Below are positions 1 through 9,678 of a DNA stretch of 42,071 nucleotides, piece after piece (the stretch's first letter is position 1; each line of letters begins with the position of its first letter). The stretch spans positions 1 to 42,071 of the forward strand of contig SHYH01000007.1 of assembly GCA_009692865.1 (NCBI GenBank), written 5' to 3'. Source of the DNA: Dehalococcoidia bacterium (GTDB lineage Bacteria > Chloroflexota > Dehalococcoidia > Lucifugimonadales > GCA-2717565). Below the pieces are notes generated by a model. The model ran no database searches. It worked only from the letters and a program-made list of their open reading frames with translations, and was not told the DNA's origin. The translations under genes were made by a program, and so were the position numbers.

Positions 1-125
1 CAATCCTCAGGCCGCGAGGGCTCCCCTAGTTTTCTGGGGGCGCGGGATTATGGCAGGATGGATTATCGTCCATTGGAATTGGCCCAGGGGTGCGTTGCTG
101 GCAGTTCCGACGTGAGGAAAAGCCC

Positions 126-889
126 GTGACGCTTCAAACGGAAGCACTGTCGAAGGGGCCTGCCATAGCCGTCCACCAGGTGCTCTTTCGCTACGGCCGC
201 CTGACGGTGCTGGACGGCCTCTCGCTGCAGATTCGTGGCGGAACCAGCTTTGGCATCCTGGGGCGCCCAACGGATCGGGAAAGACCACCCTCATTCGCAT
301 GCTGGTGGGCCTGTTGAGGCCCCAGGCAGCGACCTTCGGCGTCCTGGGCGAGCCGCCCTCATCACACCTCTCTCAGCGCATCGGGTACATGCCCCAGCTC
401 AGCGCCCTCTACCTGGAGCTCTCGGTGGTGGAGAACGTTAACTTCTTTGCGCGGATGTATGGGATGACCAGCCTTTCCCAGCGGCGGGAGGCGGTGGAGG
501 AGGTGGTCCGACTGGTGGACCTGTGGGAGCGGCGCACGGACCCCGTCTTGCGCCTCAGCGGGGGGATGCGCCAGCGGGTCAGCCTGGCCTGCGCCCTAGT
601 CCACTGCCCGCCGCTCCTTCTGCTGGACGAGCCTACCGTGGGGCTGGACCCGGAGCTTCGGGCGGCCTTTTGGGACCACTTTGACCGCCAGGTGGCGGTG
701 GGAACGACGCTGGTCATATCCAGCCACACCATGGACGATCCGGCCCACTGCCAGCGGCTGGCGTTCCTCCGCGACGGACGGGCCATCGCCGAGGACACGC
801 CGGCGGGTCTGCGGGCGGCCACCGGAAGGGCCGATGCCACCCTGGAGGACGCCTTCCTCCACTTTGTGATGGCACGACGTGACTCCTGA
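126..889 (+). pseudogene. ABC transporter ATP-binding protein, frameshifted at the Walker A motif
   Basis: N-terminal part (VHQVLFRYGRLTVLDGLSLQIRGGTSFGILG) is in the frame of ORF 90..317. The rest (APNGSGKTTLIRMLVG...LSGGMRQRVSLACALVHCPPLLLLDEPTVGLDP) is in the frame of ORF 299..889. One missing G in the G-run at 260-263 explains the shift. Confidence 0.85.
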
Positions 890-1538
890 CAGGACTCTGG
901 GCATCGCCGAGCGGCTTGTCTGGCAGATCGTTAGGGACCACCGGTCCGTGGCCCTCATCTTCTCGGCGCCCATGGTGGTCATTGCCCTGGTGGGTTTCAC
1001 CTTCGTCCTCACTGGGGTGAGCTTCCTTCGAGAGCGGGCCCAGGGCACCCTGGAGCGCCTGCAGGCCACCCCCGTGGGCCGGGGCGACATCCTGGTGGGC
1101 TATCTACTGGGGTTCCTCCTCTTCGCGGTGCTGCAGACCACGGTGATCCTGCTGTTCACCATCCTGGTGCTGCAGGTCAGCTACACGGGAGATCTGTGGG
1201 AGATCTTTCTGTTCTGCATGGTGCTGGTGGTGGTGTCGGTGAACCTGGGAATATTCATCTCCACCTTCGCCCGGAACGAGTTCCAGGTGGTGCAGTTCAT
1301 CCCGCTGGTCTTTGCGCCCCAGGTGTTCCTTGCGGGTATCCTGCTGCCGGTGGAGCAGATGCCCCAGTTCCTTCAGGCGGTGGCAAGGGTGCTGCCCCTG
1401 AGGTACGCCGTGGCGGGCATGCGGGAGATCATGCTCCAGGGCAAGGGGCTCAGTGGGGTGACGTCCGCGCTAGGGGTGCTGGCGGGCTTTGCCGTAGTGC
1501 TGCTGGCCCTGGCGGCCGTGACCGTGCGGAGGAGCTAG
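879..1538 (+). CDS. ABC-2 type transporter permease, apparently internally shortened
   Basis: Hydrophobic protein with FLRERAQGTLERLQATPVGRGDILVGYLLGF, typical of ABC-2 permeases. Overlaps the ATPase 3' end. The extracytoplasmic loop expected after TM1 is missing. Confidence 0.8.
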   Translation: MTPDRTLGIAERLVWQIVRDHRSVALIFSAPMVVIALVGFTFVLTGVSFLRERAQGTLERLQATPVGRGDILVGYLLGFLLFAVLQTTVILLFTILVLQVSYTGDLWEIFLFCMVLVVVSVNLGIFISTFARNEFQVVQFIPLVFAPQVFLAGILLPVEQMPQFLQAVARVLPLRYAVAGMREIMLQGKGLSGVTSALGVLAGFAVVLLALAAVTVRRS

Positions 1539-1567
1539 GCGGCGGTTGCGGAAAAGCGCGGTGTGAA

Positions 1568-1606
1568 GAGCCGCTCATGGTGAGCTTGTCGAACGATGAG
1601 CGGCTC
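1568..1606. repeat. Palindromic intergenic repeat GAGCCGCTCAT...ATGAGCGGCTC (copy 1)
   Basis: Perfect 11-bp inverted repeat around GGTGAGCTTGTCGAACG. A related copy is at 24254-24288. Confidence 0.8.
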
Positions 1607-1956
1607 ACCCTTTGACACACACAGAGGCTGTGGGTTTCGGCCAGTGATATCCTCAAACACCGTGACTGCGTATCTGGCACACCGGCTCGACCCTTGGCCA
1701 AGGCCAATTTCCTTGCCAGCTCTGCCGTTCGACTTTTGCCTGCTCGACGGGTGTCTGATACTTTAAACATGGAACAGCCCCGCCCAGGGTCTCCGTCCCG
1801 CCCAGGCTACTCTTCCTCGCTGGCGGCGAGGTTAGTGTGGGAACGGAGTGGTCATCCTTGGGAGGGGCCGTTCTTGATGTTATAGTAGGGACAAAACAGT
1901 TCGCAATTGCCAATTGTCACTCACTGGTGCTGTCCCCCTTGGGAGGCGCTCCCCCC

Positions 1957-3231
1957 CTACAGGTCCTTGGTCAGCGTGGCGAGGAACTCGGCGTTGTTGC
2001 GGGTTCTGACCAGACGCTCCAGCACTCGCTCGGTGGCCTCGGTGGGATGGCTGGGGTTGTTGCTGATCATGGACACCATGCGCCGCAGCAGGTAGACCTG
2101 GCGCAGCGCCTCCTCGTCCAGCAGGAGCTCCTCGCGTCGGGTGCCGCTTTGCGGGATGTCGATGGAGGGGAAGATGCGCCGGTCGGCCAGCTTGCGGTCC
2201 AGGTGGACCTCCCAGTTGCCGGTGCCCTTGAACTCCTCGTAGATGACGTCGTCCATGCGGCTGCCCGTATCCACGAGGCAGGTGGCGATGATGGTGAGGC
2301 TCCCTCCCTCCTCGCAGTTGCGGGCCGCCCCGAAGAACCGTTTGGGAGGGTAGATGGCCTGGGTATCGATCCCGCCCGAGAGGGTGCGGCCGCTGGAGGG
2401 GAGGGCCAGGTTGTGGGCACGGGTGAGCCGGGTGATGCTGTCCAGGAGGATGATGACGTCCCTGCCGTCCTCCACCAGGCGCTTGGCCCGTTCCAGGGAC
2501 AGGTCGGCCACCCGGATGTGGTCCTCCACAGGCTCGTCGAAGGTGGAGCTGTACACTTCCCCATTCACCGACCGCTGCATGTCGGTGACCTCCTCAGGCC
2601 GCTCGCCGATGAGGACGACCATGACGTGGAGGTCCTTGTAGTTGGCGGCGGAGGAGTTGGCGATCTGCTTGAGCAGGAGCGTCTTCCCCGCCTTGGGGGG
2701 CGAGACGATAAGGCCCCGCTGGCCCCGGCCAATGGGCGCCGCCAGGTCCAGGAGGCGGGCTGAGAGGTTCGTGGGGCTCACCTCCATGCGGATCATCTGG
2801 TTGGGAAAGATGGGGGTGAGGTCCTCAAAGTTGGGGCGGGTCCGGATGGCCTCGGGGTCTGAGCCGTTGACGGCCTCCACCCGCACCAGGCCGAAGTACC
2901 GCTCCCCCTCCTTGGGCGCCCGCACCTGGCCCGTCACCTGGTCGCCGGTGCGCAGGCCAAAGCGGCGGATCTGGGACTGGGAGACGTAGACGTCCCCCGG
3001 CGACGGGCGTGCCCCTTTCTGGCGCAGGAACCCGTAGCCGTCATTTACGATCTCCAGAACACCGCTGGCCAGGAGGTATCCCTGTTGCTCGGCGTAGGAC
3101 TGGAGGAGGCGCAGCAAAAGCTCGTCCTTGCGAAGGCCGACGCCGTCATCAATCCCCAGCTCCTTAGCCAGACTGACGAGCTCTTCGTGACTTCGGCCCT
3201 CGAGCTTGCTGATGGTGAGAGTAGGTTCCAT
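1957..3231 (-). CDS. rho: Transcription termination factor Rho
   Basis: 424 aa with GYGFLR RNA-binding region, Walker A ([15 protein letters not shown]), [17 protein letters not shown] and [21 protein letters not shown]. Confidence 0.98.
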   Translation of the reverse strand: MEPTLTISKLEGRSHEELVSLAKELGIDDGVGLRKDELLLRLLQSYAEQQGYLLASGVLEIVNDGYGFLRQKGARPSPGDVYVSQSQIRRFGLRTGDQVTGQVRAPKEGERYFGLVRVEAVNGSDPEAIRTRPNFEDLTPIFPNQMIRMEVSPTNLSARLLDLAAPIGRGQRGLIVSPPKAGKTLLLKQIANSSAANYKDLHVMVVLIGERPEEVTDMQRSVNGEVYSSTFDEPVEDHIRVADLSLERAKRLVEDGRDVIILLDSITRLTRAHNLALPSSGRTLSGGIDTQAIYPPKRFFGAARNCEEGGSLTIIATCLVDTGSRMDDVIYEEFKGTGNWEVHLDRKLADRRIFPSIDIPQSGTRREELLLDEEALRQVYLLRRMVSMISNNPSHPTEATERVLERLVRTRNNAEFLATLTKDL

Positions 3232-3524
3232 GATCGTGCACTCCTAGGCAGTTCTGGTTGTTTGTCTGTCGCCTGGGCATCCGTGATGGCTGACGCTAGT
3301 TGGTTCGCTTCATTGCGGTGACCTCGCGCGCAGTTCCCGCCGAACCTGTCCTCTCCTTGGAGTGTGGCTCACCCCAATGGGCAACACCTTGAGGCGGTCA
3401 GGAGCATGGGGAAGCCCGTCCGGGGTGCCCTTTCCAAAGCTATGCGCTTCGCCTCTCTCCTCATCGGGGATAGCCTGGACGGCCTTGGCAACGACAATGG
3501 GGGGAGACCTCAGGGGCTCTAGGC

Positions 3525-4184
3525 TTACCCCTTCTCTCCGCGCTGCCAGTCTTGAGCGAACCGGGCCACTCCCACGTCCGTCAGGGGGTGGTGCATCATC
3601 TGCAGCAGGACCTTGTAGGGCAGGGTGGCGATGTGGGCGCCCGCTTTGGCTGCCGCCACGCAGTGAAGTGGGTGCCTGATGCTGGCCGCCAGCACCTGGG
3701 TGGGGATGCCGTACGTTCGGAAGATATGGACGATGTCCTCCACCACCTGCATCCCGTCGTGGCCCTCGTCGTCCAGCCGGCCAACAAAGGGGCTGACGTA
3801 CGAAGCGCCCGCTTGGGCCCCCAGCAATGCCTGATTCACCGAGAAGCACAGCGTCTGGTTGATGGAGATGCTTTCTTTGGAGAGGACCGACATGGCCTGA
3901 AATCCGGCGGGAGTGCTGGGTAGTTTCACCACCGCGTTGGGCGCCCAGCGAGCGATCTCCCTGCCCTCCAGCAACATCCCCGCGACGTCGGCGCTCAGAA
4001 CCTCCGCGGAGACGGGCCCCTGAACCAATCGGCAGATCTCCACCACCGTGCTCTTGTACCGTTCCAAGCGGCCTATGCCCTCTTTGGCTGCGAGAGAGGG
4101 GTTGGTGGTGACTCCGCTCACAACGCCCAACTGGACGCCGAGGTGGACCTCTTCTACGTTGGCGGTATCGAGGAAAATACGCAC
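3525..4184 (-). CDS. Transaldolase / fructose-6-phosphate aldolase family (TalC/FSA-like)
   Basis: 219 aa: MRIFLDTANVEEV, GVTTNPSLAAKEG, SPFVGRLDDEGHDG, ASIRHPLH. Confidence 0.93.
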   Translation of the reverse strand: MRIFLDTANVEEVHLGVQLGVVSGVTTNPSLAAKEGIGRLERYKSTVVEICRLVQGPVSAEVLSADVAGMLLEGREIARWAPNAVVKLPSTPAGFQAMSVLSKESISINQTLCFSVNQALLGAQAGASYVSPFVGRLDDEGHDGMQVVEDIVHIFRTYGIPTQVLAASIRHPLHCVAAAKAGAHIATLPYKVLLQMMHHPLTDVGVARFAQDWQRGEKG

Positions 4185-4270
4185 AGAGAAACCTCCTCCT
4201 ACCTTAACACAACTTTGCGATTGCGTCTACGCCTTTGTGGCACCGTTCTGTTGACACAGAGCGGTGCCTG

Positions 4271-5905
4271 CTACGTTTCCAGTGGCAAGGGGCGCTGCTC
4301 CCCTTCGCGAACGATCTTGCGAGCGCTGTCGATGAAGGCCCGAAAGAGGGGGTGAGGCCGGTTCGGGCGTGAGCGGAACTCCGGGTGGAACTGCACCCCC
4401 ACCATGAAGGGATGGTCCGCCATTTCCATGATCTCCACCAGGGTCCCATCGGGGGAGAGGCCGGTGGCCCACAGGCCGTGCTCCTCCACCGACTCCCGAT
4501 ACCGGTTGTTGAACTCAAACCGGTGCCGGTGGCGCTCCTTCACCTCGGGAACCCCGTAGGCCTGGAGGACACGGCTGCCCTCCTGAAGGAGACAGGGGTA
4601 GCTCCCCAGGCGCATGGTGCCTCCCAGGTCGGTGATGCCACGCTGCCCTGGCATGAGGTCAATGATGGGGTCTGGCGTGGACAGGTCGAACTCCGTGGAG
4701 TTGGCCTGGGTGAGCCCCAGGACCGAGCGGGCGAACTCGATCACCATCAGTTGCATGCCGAGACAGAGCCCCAGGTAAGGGACACGGTGCTCCCGGGCGT
4801 AGCGGGCAGCCATCACCATCCCCTCGATGCCCCGGGGCCCGAACCCCCCGGGAACCACGATGCCCCGGGCGGTGGCGAGGAAGGCATCGGGGCCCTGGCG
4901 CTCCACCTCCTCGGAGGGGACCCAGGCGATGTCGACGTCCTGGTCAGTGTGGAGGCCAGCGTGGCGCAGGGCCTCCCGCACCGACAGGTAGGCGTCAGGC
5001 AGGTCGGCGTACTTGCCTACCACGGCCACCTTGAGGGCCTCCTTGGGCTTCTTGGCCAGCGCAACCAGCTCCCGCCACTCAGCAAGGTCCTGGGCGCCAC
5101 GGGGAAGCCCCAGGCGGTCCACCAGGAGATCCCCCAACCCCTCCTTTTCCATGATGAGAGGCACCTCATAAATGGTGGAGACCGTGGGCAGGGCGATGAC
5201 CCCCCGCGGCTCCACGTCGCAGAAGAAGGAGATCTTCTCCTTGATGCTGTTGGGCACGGGGTGATCGCTGCGGCAGATGATGACATCGGGCTGAATCCCC
5301 ATGCCCCGCAGCTCTCGCACACTCTGCTGGGTGGGCTTCGTCTTCAGCTCGCCCGTGGCGCCGATGTAGGGGAGAAGGGTCACGTGGATGTAGAGGACGT
5401 TGTCCCTCCCCACGGCGTTCCGCATCTGGCGGATCCCCTCCAGGAAGGGCTGGCCCTCAATGTCCCCAACGGTACCTCCCACCTCCACCACGATAACCTG
5501 GGCGCCCGTCTGCTCGGCCAGGGCCTTGATGCGGGCCTGGATGGAGTCGGTCACGTGGGGGACGGTCTGGATGGTGCCGCCCAGGAAGTCGCCTCGCCGC
5601 TCCCGGGCGATGACGTCGCTGTACACCTGGCCCGCCGTGATGTTGGAGGTACGGGTGAGGTCCACGTCGATGAACCGCTCATAGTGCCCCAGGTCCAGGT
5701 CCGTCTCGCCCCCGTCGCTGGTGACAAACACCTCGCCGTGCTGGTAGGGGGACATGGTGCCTGGGTCCACGTTCAGGTAGGGGTCCAGTTTCTGGAGGGA
5801 GACGGTGATGCCTCGGCTCTTGAGGATGCGGCCGATGGAGGCGACACTGATGCCTTTGCCCACGGAGCTGACGACGCCGCCGGTGACAAAGATGTACTTA
5901 GTCAT
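4271..5905 (-). CDS. pyrG: CTP synthase
   Basis: MTKYIFVTGGVVSSVGKGISVASIGRILKSRG start (5905), GATase motif YLGLCLGMQ and VQFHPEF. The track ORF extends to 5995 but the conserved Met is at 5905. Confidence 0.98.
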   Translation of the reverse strand: MTKYIFVTGGVVSSVGKGISVASIGRILKSRGITVSLQKLDPYLNVDPGTMSPYQHGEVFVTSDGGETDLDLGHYERFIDVDLTRTSNITAGQVYSDVIARERRGDFLGGTIQTVPHVTDSIQARIKALAEQTGAQVIVVEVGGTVGDIEGQPFLEGIRQMRNAVGRDNVLYIHVTLLPYIGATGELKTKPTQQSVRELRGMGIQPDVIICRSDHPVPNSIKEKISFFCDVEPRGVIALPTVSTIYEVPLIMEKEGLGDLLVDRLGLPRGAQDLAEWRELVALAKKPKEALKVAVVGKYADLPDAYLSVREALRHAGLHTDQDVDIAWVPSEEVERQGPDAFLATARGIVVPGGFGPRGIEGMVMAARYAREHRVPYLGLCLGMQLMVIEFARSVLGLTQANSTEFDLSTPDPIIDLMPGQRGITDLGGTMRLGSYPCLLQEGSRVLQAYGVPEVKERHRHRFEFNNRYRESVEEHGLWATGLSPDGTLVEIMEMADHPFMVGVQFHPEFRSRPNRPHPLFRAFIDSARKIVREGEQRPLPLET

Positions 5906-6231
5906 CCAGACCTCCGGCCGACCTGCAGCCTTCCTCCGAGGTTCTCGCTCCCAATGTCCTCCAGCCTGGGTGGGAGGGTGTGGCGCCAACTGCAAATCCC
6001 ACTACAGGGGTGTAGAACATCCTGAAGGGGGTAGGAGAGGCTCCCGTAGGAACGGGCCGTGCACAGAGGTATGAAGAAACGCCTGATCGGTGCCTCAAGC
6101 AGCCTGATCCCTCTCGCAAGGGGCACAGCCCACGTCTATTCTACGGGCCTCTAATGGCGATGGTCAAGGTGCGGTTGTGGAGCCCTGGCCGATTTTCTGA
6201 GCCCTCTGGGCCACCAAGGGGGTGGGGCCGT

Positions 6232-6909
6232 TTACAAGGCCTCGTCAGGGTCCCAGGAGAAGCGCTGCGAAAACCGCTGCTCCTCCCAGGGGTCGCCCTT
6301 CATGTGGTAGCCGCGAAGCTCCCAGAAGCCTGGCGTGTCCTTGCCCATGAGCTCCAGGCCGTTGACCCACTTGGCGCTCTTCCACCCGTACCGGGCGGGC
6401 ACCACTAGGCGCAGGGGGCCGCCGTGGTCCGGCTCCAGGGGCTTGCCTTCCTGGGTGTCGGCGAGGAGAACGTTCTCCTCCAGCAGGGCCTCCAGGTCAA
6501 TATTGGTGGTGTACCCCCCAATGCTGTGGGCCATCACGTATTTGGCTTCGGGCTTGACCCGCGCCAGTTTCAGCACCTCCCGGACCTGCACCCCCTCCCA
6601 CGCGTTGTCCAGGCGGCTCCACTGGGTGACGCAGTGGAAATCGGCCGTCACGGCAACCCTTGGCAGGGCCGAGAACTGGGCCCACGTAAGCTCAGCCTCT
6701 TTTTCCACTAGGCCAAAGAGGCGCAGCCGCCAGGTGGACAGGTCAATGCGAGGGGTCCCGCCGAAGGTGAGCACCGGGAACTTCTCGCTGAGGAACTGGT
6801 TGGGTGGCGCTTCCGCCTTGCGGGGGTGTTGCTGCCGGATGGGCTTGGTGGGCCGAGGCTCTCGCACGTCGTCTCCTGTAACCTCGTGTAACGCCTTCTT
6901 TGTCGCCAC
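6232..6909 (-). CDS. Sulfite oxidase-like (molybdopterin-dependent) oxidoreductase
   Basis: 225 aa with FHCVTQWSRLDNAWEGV (molybdenum-ligand Cys), DHGGPLRLVVPARYGWKSAKWV, FWELRGYHMKGDPWEEQRF. Confidence 0.92.
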   Translation of the reverse strand: MATKKALHEVTGDDVREPRPTKPIRQQHPRKAEAPPNQFLSEKFPVLTFGGTPRIDLSTWRLRLFGLVEKEAELTWAQFSALPRVAVTADFHCVTQWSRLDNAWEGVQVREVLKLARVKPEAKYVMAHSIGGYTTNIDLEALLEENVLLADTQEGKPLEPDHGGPLRLVVPARYGWKSAKWVNGLELMGKDTPGFWELRGYHMKGDPWEEQRFSQRFSWDPDEAL

Positions 6910-7095
6910 GTATGGTACAGTCCGTAGTGGAAGGTGTCAAAGGCGGATAGTGGCCTCGTTCGAGGGACCTCGCGGCTCCCTGTAGAGCGTATTCCTCTCC
7001 CTGGAACCTTTCGCGGTTGGGGAGCGTCCTACCAAGTGCATGGGAAGAGCGCAGCGGAAGCCCAGGTCTACACTCTCTGAGACGGGAGGTGCACG

Positions 7096-7983
7096 ATGAA
7101 GGCGTGGCGATTCCTCTCTCTTGTGGTCGGCGCGGTGCTGCTGTCCTTGGCGGTGGCCTGTGCATCGTCCGGGGAACCCGGCGCGACGTCGGTGCCTGAA
7201 GGCCCTGCAGGTGTGGGCCTGGCGATGTCTGTGGGGGCGCCGGCCTATAAGGACTCCAGGGTCTCGGAGAGCATTCCCTCCCAGACCGAGCGGCTCATCG
7301 TCCGTAACGTTGACATGACTCTGGTGGTCGCCAAGCCCGCAGAGGCCGTTCAAACGATAGCCGAGATGGCTGAGGAGACCGGTGGCTTTGTGGTTTCCTC
7401 CTATATCTCTGGGGAGAAGGAGGCGACCCTGGGGGCCTTTATCTCGATGCGTGTCCCTGCTGCGAAGCTGGACGAGACTCTCACGCGCCTTCGGGGCCTG
7501 GCGCTCCGGGTGACTCGCGAGCAGATCAACAGCCAGGACGTGACGGAGGAGTACGTTGATCTGGGGGCGCGGCTGAAGAACCTGGAGGCGGCGGAGGCGC
7601 AGCTCTTGAAGCTCATGGAGCGGGCCCAGAAGGTGGAGGAGGTGCTCATGGTGCAGCGGGAGCTGACCAACGTCCAGCAGCAGATCGAGAGTCTCAAGGC
7701 CCGCATTCAGTACCTGGAGCGCACCTCGGCTATGGCCCTGGCCTCCGTGTCCCTGGTCCCGGAGGCCAGCGAGGCGCCTCTGGCGGAGCCCGGCTGGAGC
7801 GCCTTGGAGACGGTGAAGGAGGCGTTGCGTAGCCTGTTCAGGGCTAGCCAGGGCTTGGTGGACTGGGCCGTCTGGGTGGCCATCTTCGCGCCTTTTTGGT
7901 TCCCGTTGGTGGTGGTGGGGTGGCTGGCGCGGCGCCGGGTGGGTCGCTGGCTCAAGCGGGTAGGGCTCGCCGCGCTCCCATAG
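7096..7983 (+). CDS. DUF4349 domain-containing lipoprotein
   Basis: Lipobox-like LAVACASS, RLIVRNVDMTLVVAKPAEAVQTIAEMAEETGGFVVSS, coiled-coil segment, C-terminal TM and Arg-rich tail. Confidence 0.85.
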   Translation: MKAWRFLSLVVGAVLLSLAVACASSGEPGATSVPEGPAGVGLAMSVGAPAYKDSRVSESIPSQTERLIVRNVDMTLVVAKPAEAVQTIAEMAEETGGFVVSSYISGEKEATLGAFISMRVPAAKLDETLTRLRGLALRVTREQINSQDVTEEYVDLGARLKNLEAAEAQLLKLMERAQKVEEVLMVQRELTNVQQQIESLKARIQYLERTSAMALASVSLVPEASEAPLAEPGWSALETVKEALRSLFRASQGLVDWAVWVAIFAPFWFPLVVVGWLARRRVGRWLKRVGLAALP

Positions 7984-8105
7984 GGCGAGTGTCCGGTCTC
8001 TATTTATCGGGACACCAGCCCAGCGGCAAAAGACCGTGCTGAACATGGGTGCGAGGTTTGTCCCACCTCCGCTCTCTACTTGAGCGTTTGCCCTGAATTA
8101 CCCAC

Positions 8106-8157
8106 CGTAGCGTGGGTGCAGGGGATACCCTGGTGGGTGCAGGGTACCCCCTGCACC
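8106..8157. repeat. REP-like palindromic repeat (GTAGCRTGGGTGCAGGG...CCCTGCACC), copy A
   Basis: GGTGCAGGG/CCCTGCACC stem; related sequences at 16723, 20529 and 26941. Confidence 0.6.
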
Positions 8158-8164
8158 TCTCCTC

Positions 8165-8193
8165 TTGAGCCTCAACCTGGAAGGCGGTAGTAT
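8165..8193 (+). promoter_or_regulatory. Sigma70-like promoter upstream of fabF
   Basis: TTGAGC - 17 nt - TAGTAT, ending 57 bp before the fabF start. Confidence 0.5.
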
Positions 8194-8250
8194 AGTGGGA
8201 AGTGCTGCTGACTTTATAACGTTTCAATTCCTGAAAGGCGATGGTGAGGC

Positions 8251-9501
8251 ATGAACGATCGAGTGCGTGTGGTGATCACCGGAATGGGCGTGATTAGCCC
8301 CCTGGGCGGAGACAGCGTGGAGGTGTACTGGCAAGGCCTGAAGGAGGGAAAGTCGGGTATCAGCTCCATGACCTTGGTTGACACCAGCGCTTTCCCGTGC
8401 AAGGTGGCTGGAGAGGTGAAGGAGTTTGACCCAGCGAAGTACATCAACCCCCGGGAGGCCCGGCGCATGGGACGGTTTACTCAGATGGCGGTGGCGGCCG
8501 CTCAGCTAGCGGCGGAGAATGCCCGGCTGAACCTTTCCCAGGAGAACCCCGAGCGCTTGGGTGTCCTGCTGGGCAACGGCAACGGCGATTTTATCACTAC
8601 CCAGGAGAACGCTAAAGTCTTATTTGAGAAGGGTGGGATGCGGGTCAGCCCCTTCTTTGTCTCCATGATTCTGCCCAACATGGCAGCGGCCACGGTCAGC
8701 CGCATCTTGGGGCTCCGTGGGTACAGCAACACCGTCATCACCGCCTGCGCCGCCGGGACCCAGGCCATCGGCGAGGCGGCGGAGGTGATTCGTCGGGGCG
8801 GGGCCGATGTCATCTTCAGCGGCGGCACCGAGGCGGGGATCTGTGAGCTGGCCCTGGGAGGGTTCTGCGTCATGCGGGCCCTTACCTCCTGGCCAGGGGA
8901 CCCCACTAAGGCCTCTCGCCCCTTTGACGCCAACCGGGACGGCTTCGTCCCAGGGGAAGGGGCGGGCGTCCTCATCCTGGAGAGCCTTGAGCACGCCGTT
9001 CGCCGGAACGCCACCATCCTGGCGGAGGTGGTGGGGTATGGGGTCACCTCCGACGCCTACCACCCTGTCCAGCCCGAGGAGACCGGCGATGGGGCGGCGC
9101 GGGCCATTCGATTGGCCCTTCAGGATGCGGGCATCAGGCCCGACCAGCTTGACTACATCAACGCCCACGGCACCTCGACGCCTCTCAATGACGCGGCGGA
9201 GACCCTGGCCATCAAGAAGGCCCTGGGCGAGGCCGCCTACCGTGTGCCCATCAGCTCCACCAAGTCCATGATCGGCCACCTGCTGGGGGCCGCGGGGGCG
9301 GTGGAGGCCATCGCCTGCGTCAAGACCATCCAGGAGGGGATCATCCACCCCACCATCAACCAGGAGACCACGGACCCCGCGTGCGACCTGGACTACGTGC
9401 CCAACGTGGCGCGGCGGAAGGACGTGCGGTACGTCCTCTCCGACAGCTTCGGCTTTGGGGGGCAGAACGCCTGCCTTGTCCTGAAGCGGTTCGAGGAGTA
9501 G
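8251..9501 (+). CDS. fabF: Beta-ketoacyl-ACP synthase II
   Basis: 416 aa: VVITGMGVISPLGG, active-site TACAAGTQAIGEA, NAHGTSTPLNDAAET, SMIGHLLGAAGAVEA, FGFGGQNACLVLKR. Confidence 0.97.
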   Translation: MNDRVRVVITGMGVISPLGGDSVEVYWQGLKEGKSGISSMTLVDTSAFPCKVAGEVKEFDPAKYINPREARRMGRFTQMAVAAAQLAAENARLNLSQENPERLGVLLGNGNGDFITTQENAKVLFEKGGMRVSPFFVSMILPNMAAATVSRILGLRGYSNTVITACAAGTQAIGEAAEVIRRGGADVIFSGGTEAGICELALGGFCVMRALTSWPGDPTKASRPFDANRDGFVPGEGAGVLILESLEHAVRRNATILAEVVGYGVTSDAYHPVQPEETGDGAARAIRLALQDAGIRPDQLDYINAHGTSTPLNDAAETLAIKKALGEAAYRVPISSTKSMIGHLLGAAGAVEAIACVKTIQEGIIHPTINQETTDPACDLDYVPNVARRKDVRYVLSDSFGFGGQNACLVLKRFEE

Positions 9502-9570
9502 GGCGGCCTCTTCCTGACAAGTGGGTCGTCTGCTAGAATGGGGCCCGCGGATTTGTCCGGCGGTTCGCAT

Positions 9571-9644
9571 GGGCGGTTAGCTCAGGTGGTTAGAGCGCGG
9601 TCCTGATAAGACCGAGGTCGGAGGTTCGAGTCCTCCACCGCCCA
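9571..9644 (+). tRNA. tRNA-Ile (anticodon GAT)
   Basis: GGGCGGT/ACCGCCC acceptor stem, CGGTC-CTGATAA-GACCG anticodon arm, GGTTCGAGTCC T-arm, discriminator A; no encoded CCA. Confidence 0.96.
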
Positions 9645-9678
9645 CTTACTGTTAACGCTAAAGCCGATGGAGCCCCCC

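Noticed and set aside
3310-3849. 179-aa minus-strand ORF between rho and the transaldolase
   Set aside because: Largely overlaps the transaldolase gene in another frame; the non-overlapping part lacks a convincing start or motif.
4385-6025. 546-aa plus-strand ORF
   Set aside because: Antisense to pyrG with no recognisable motifs; same GC-rich artefact.
8620-9570. 316-aa minus-strand ORF
   Set aside because: Antisense to fabF, no domain features.
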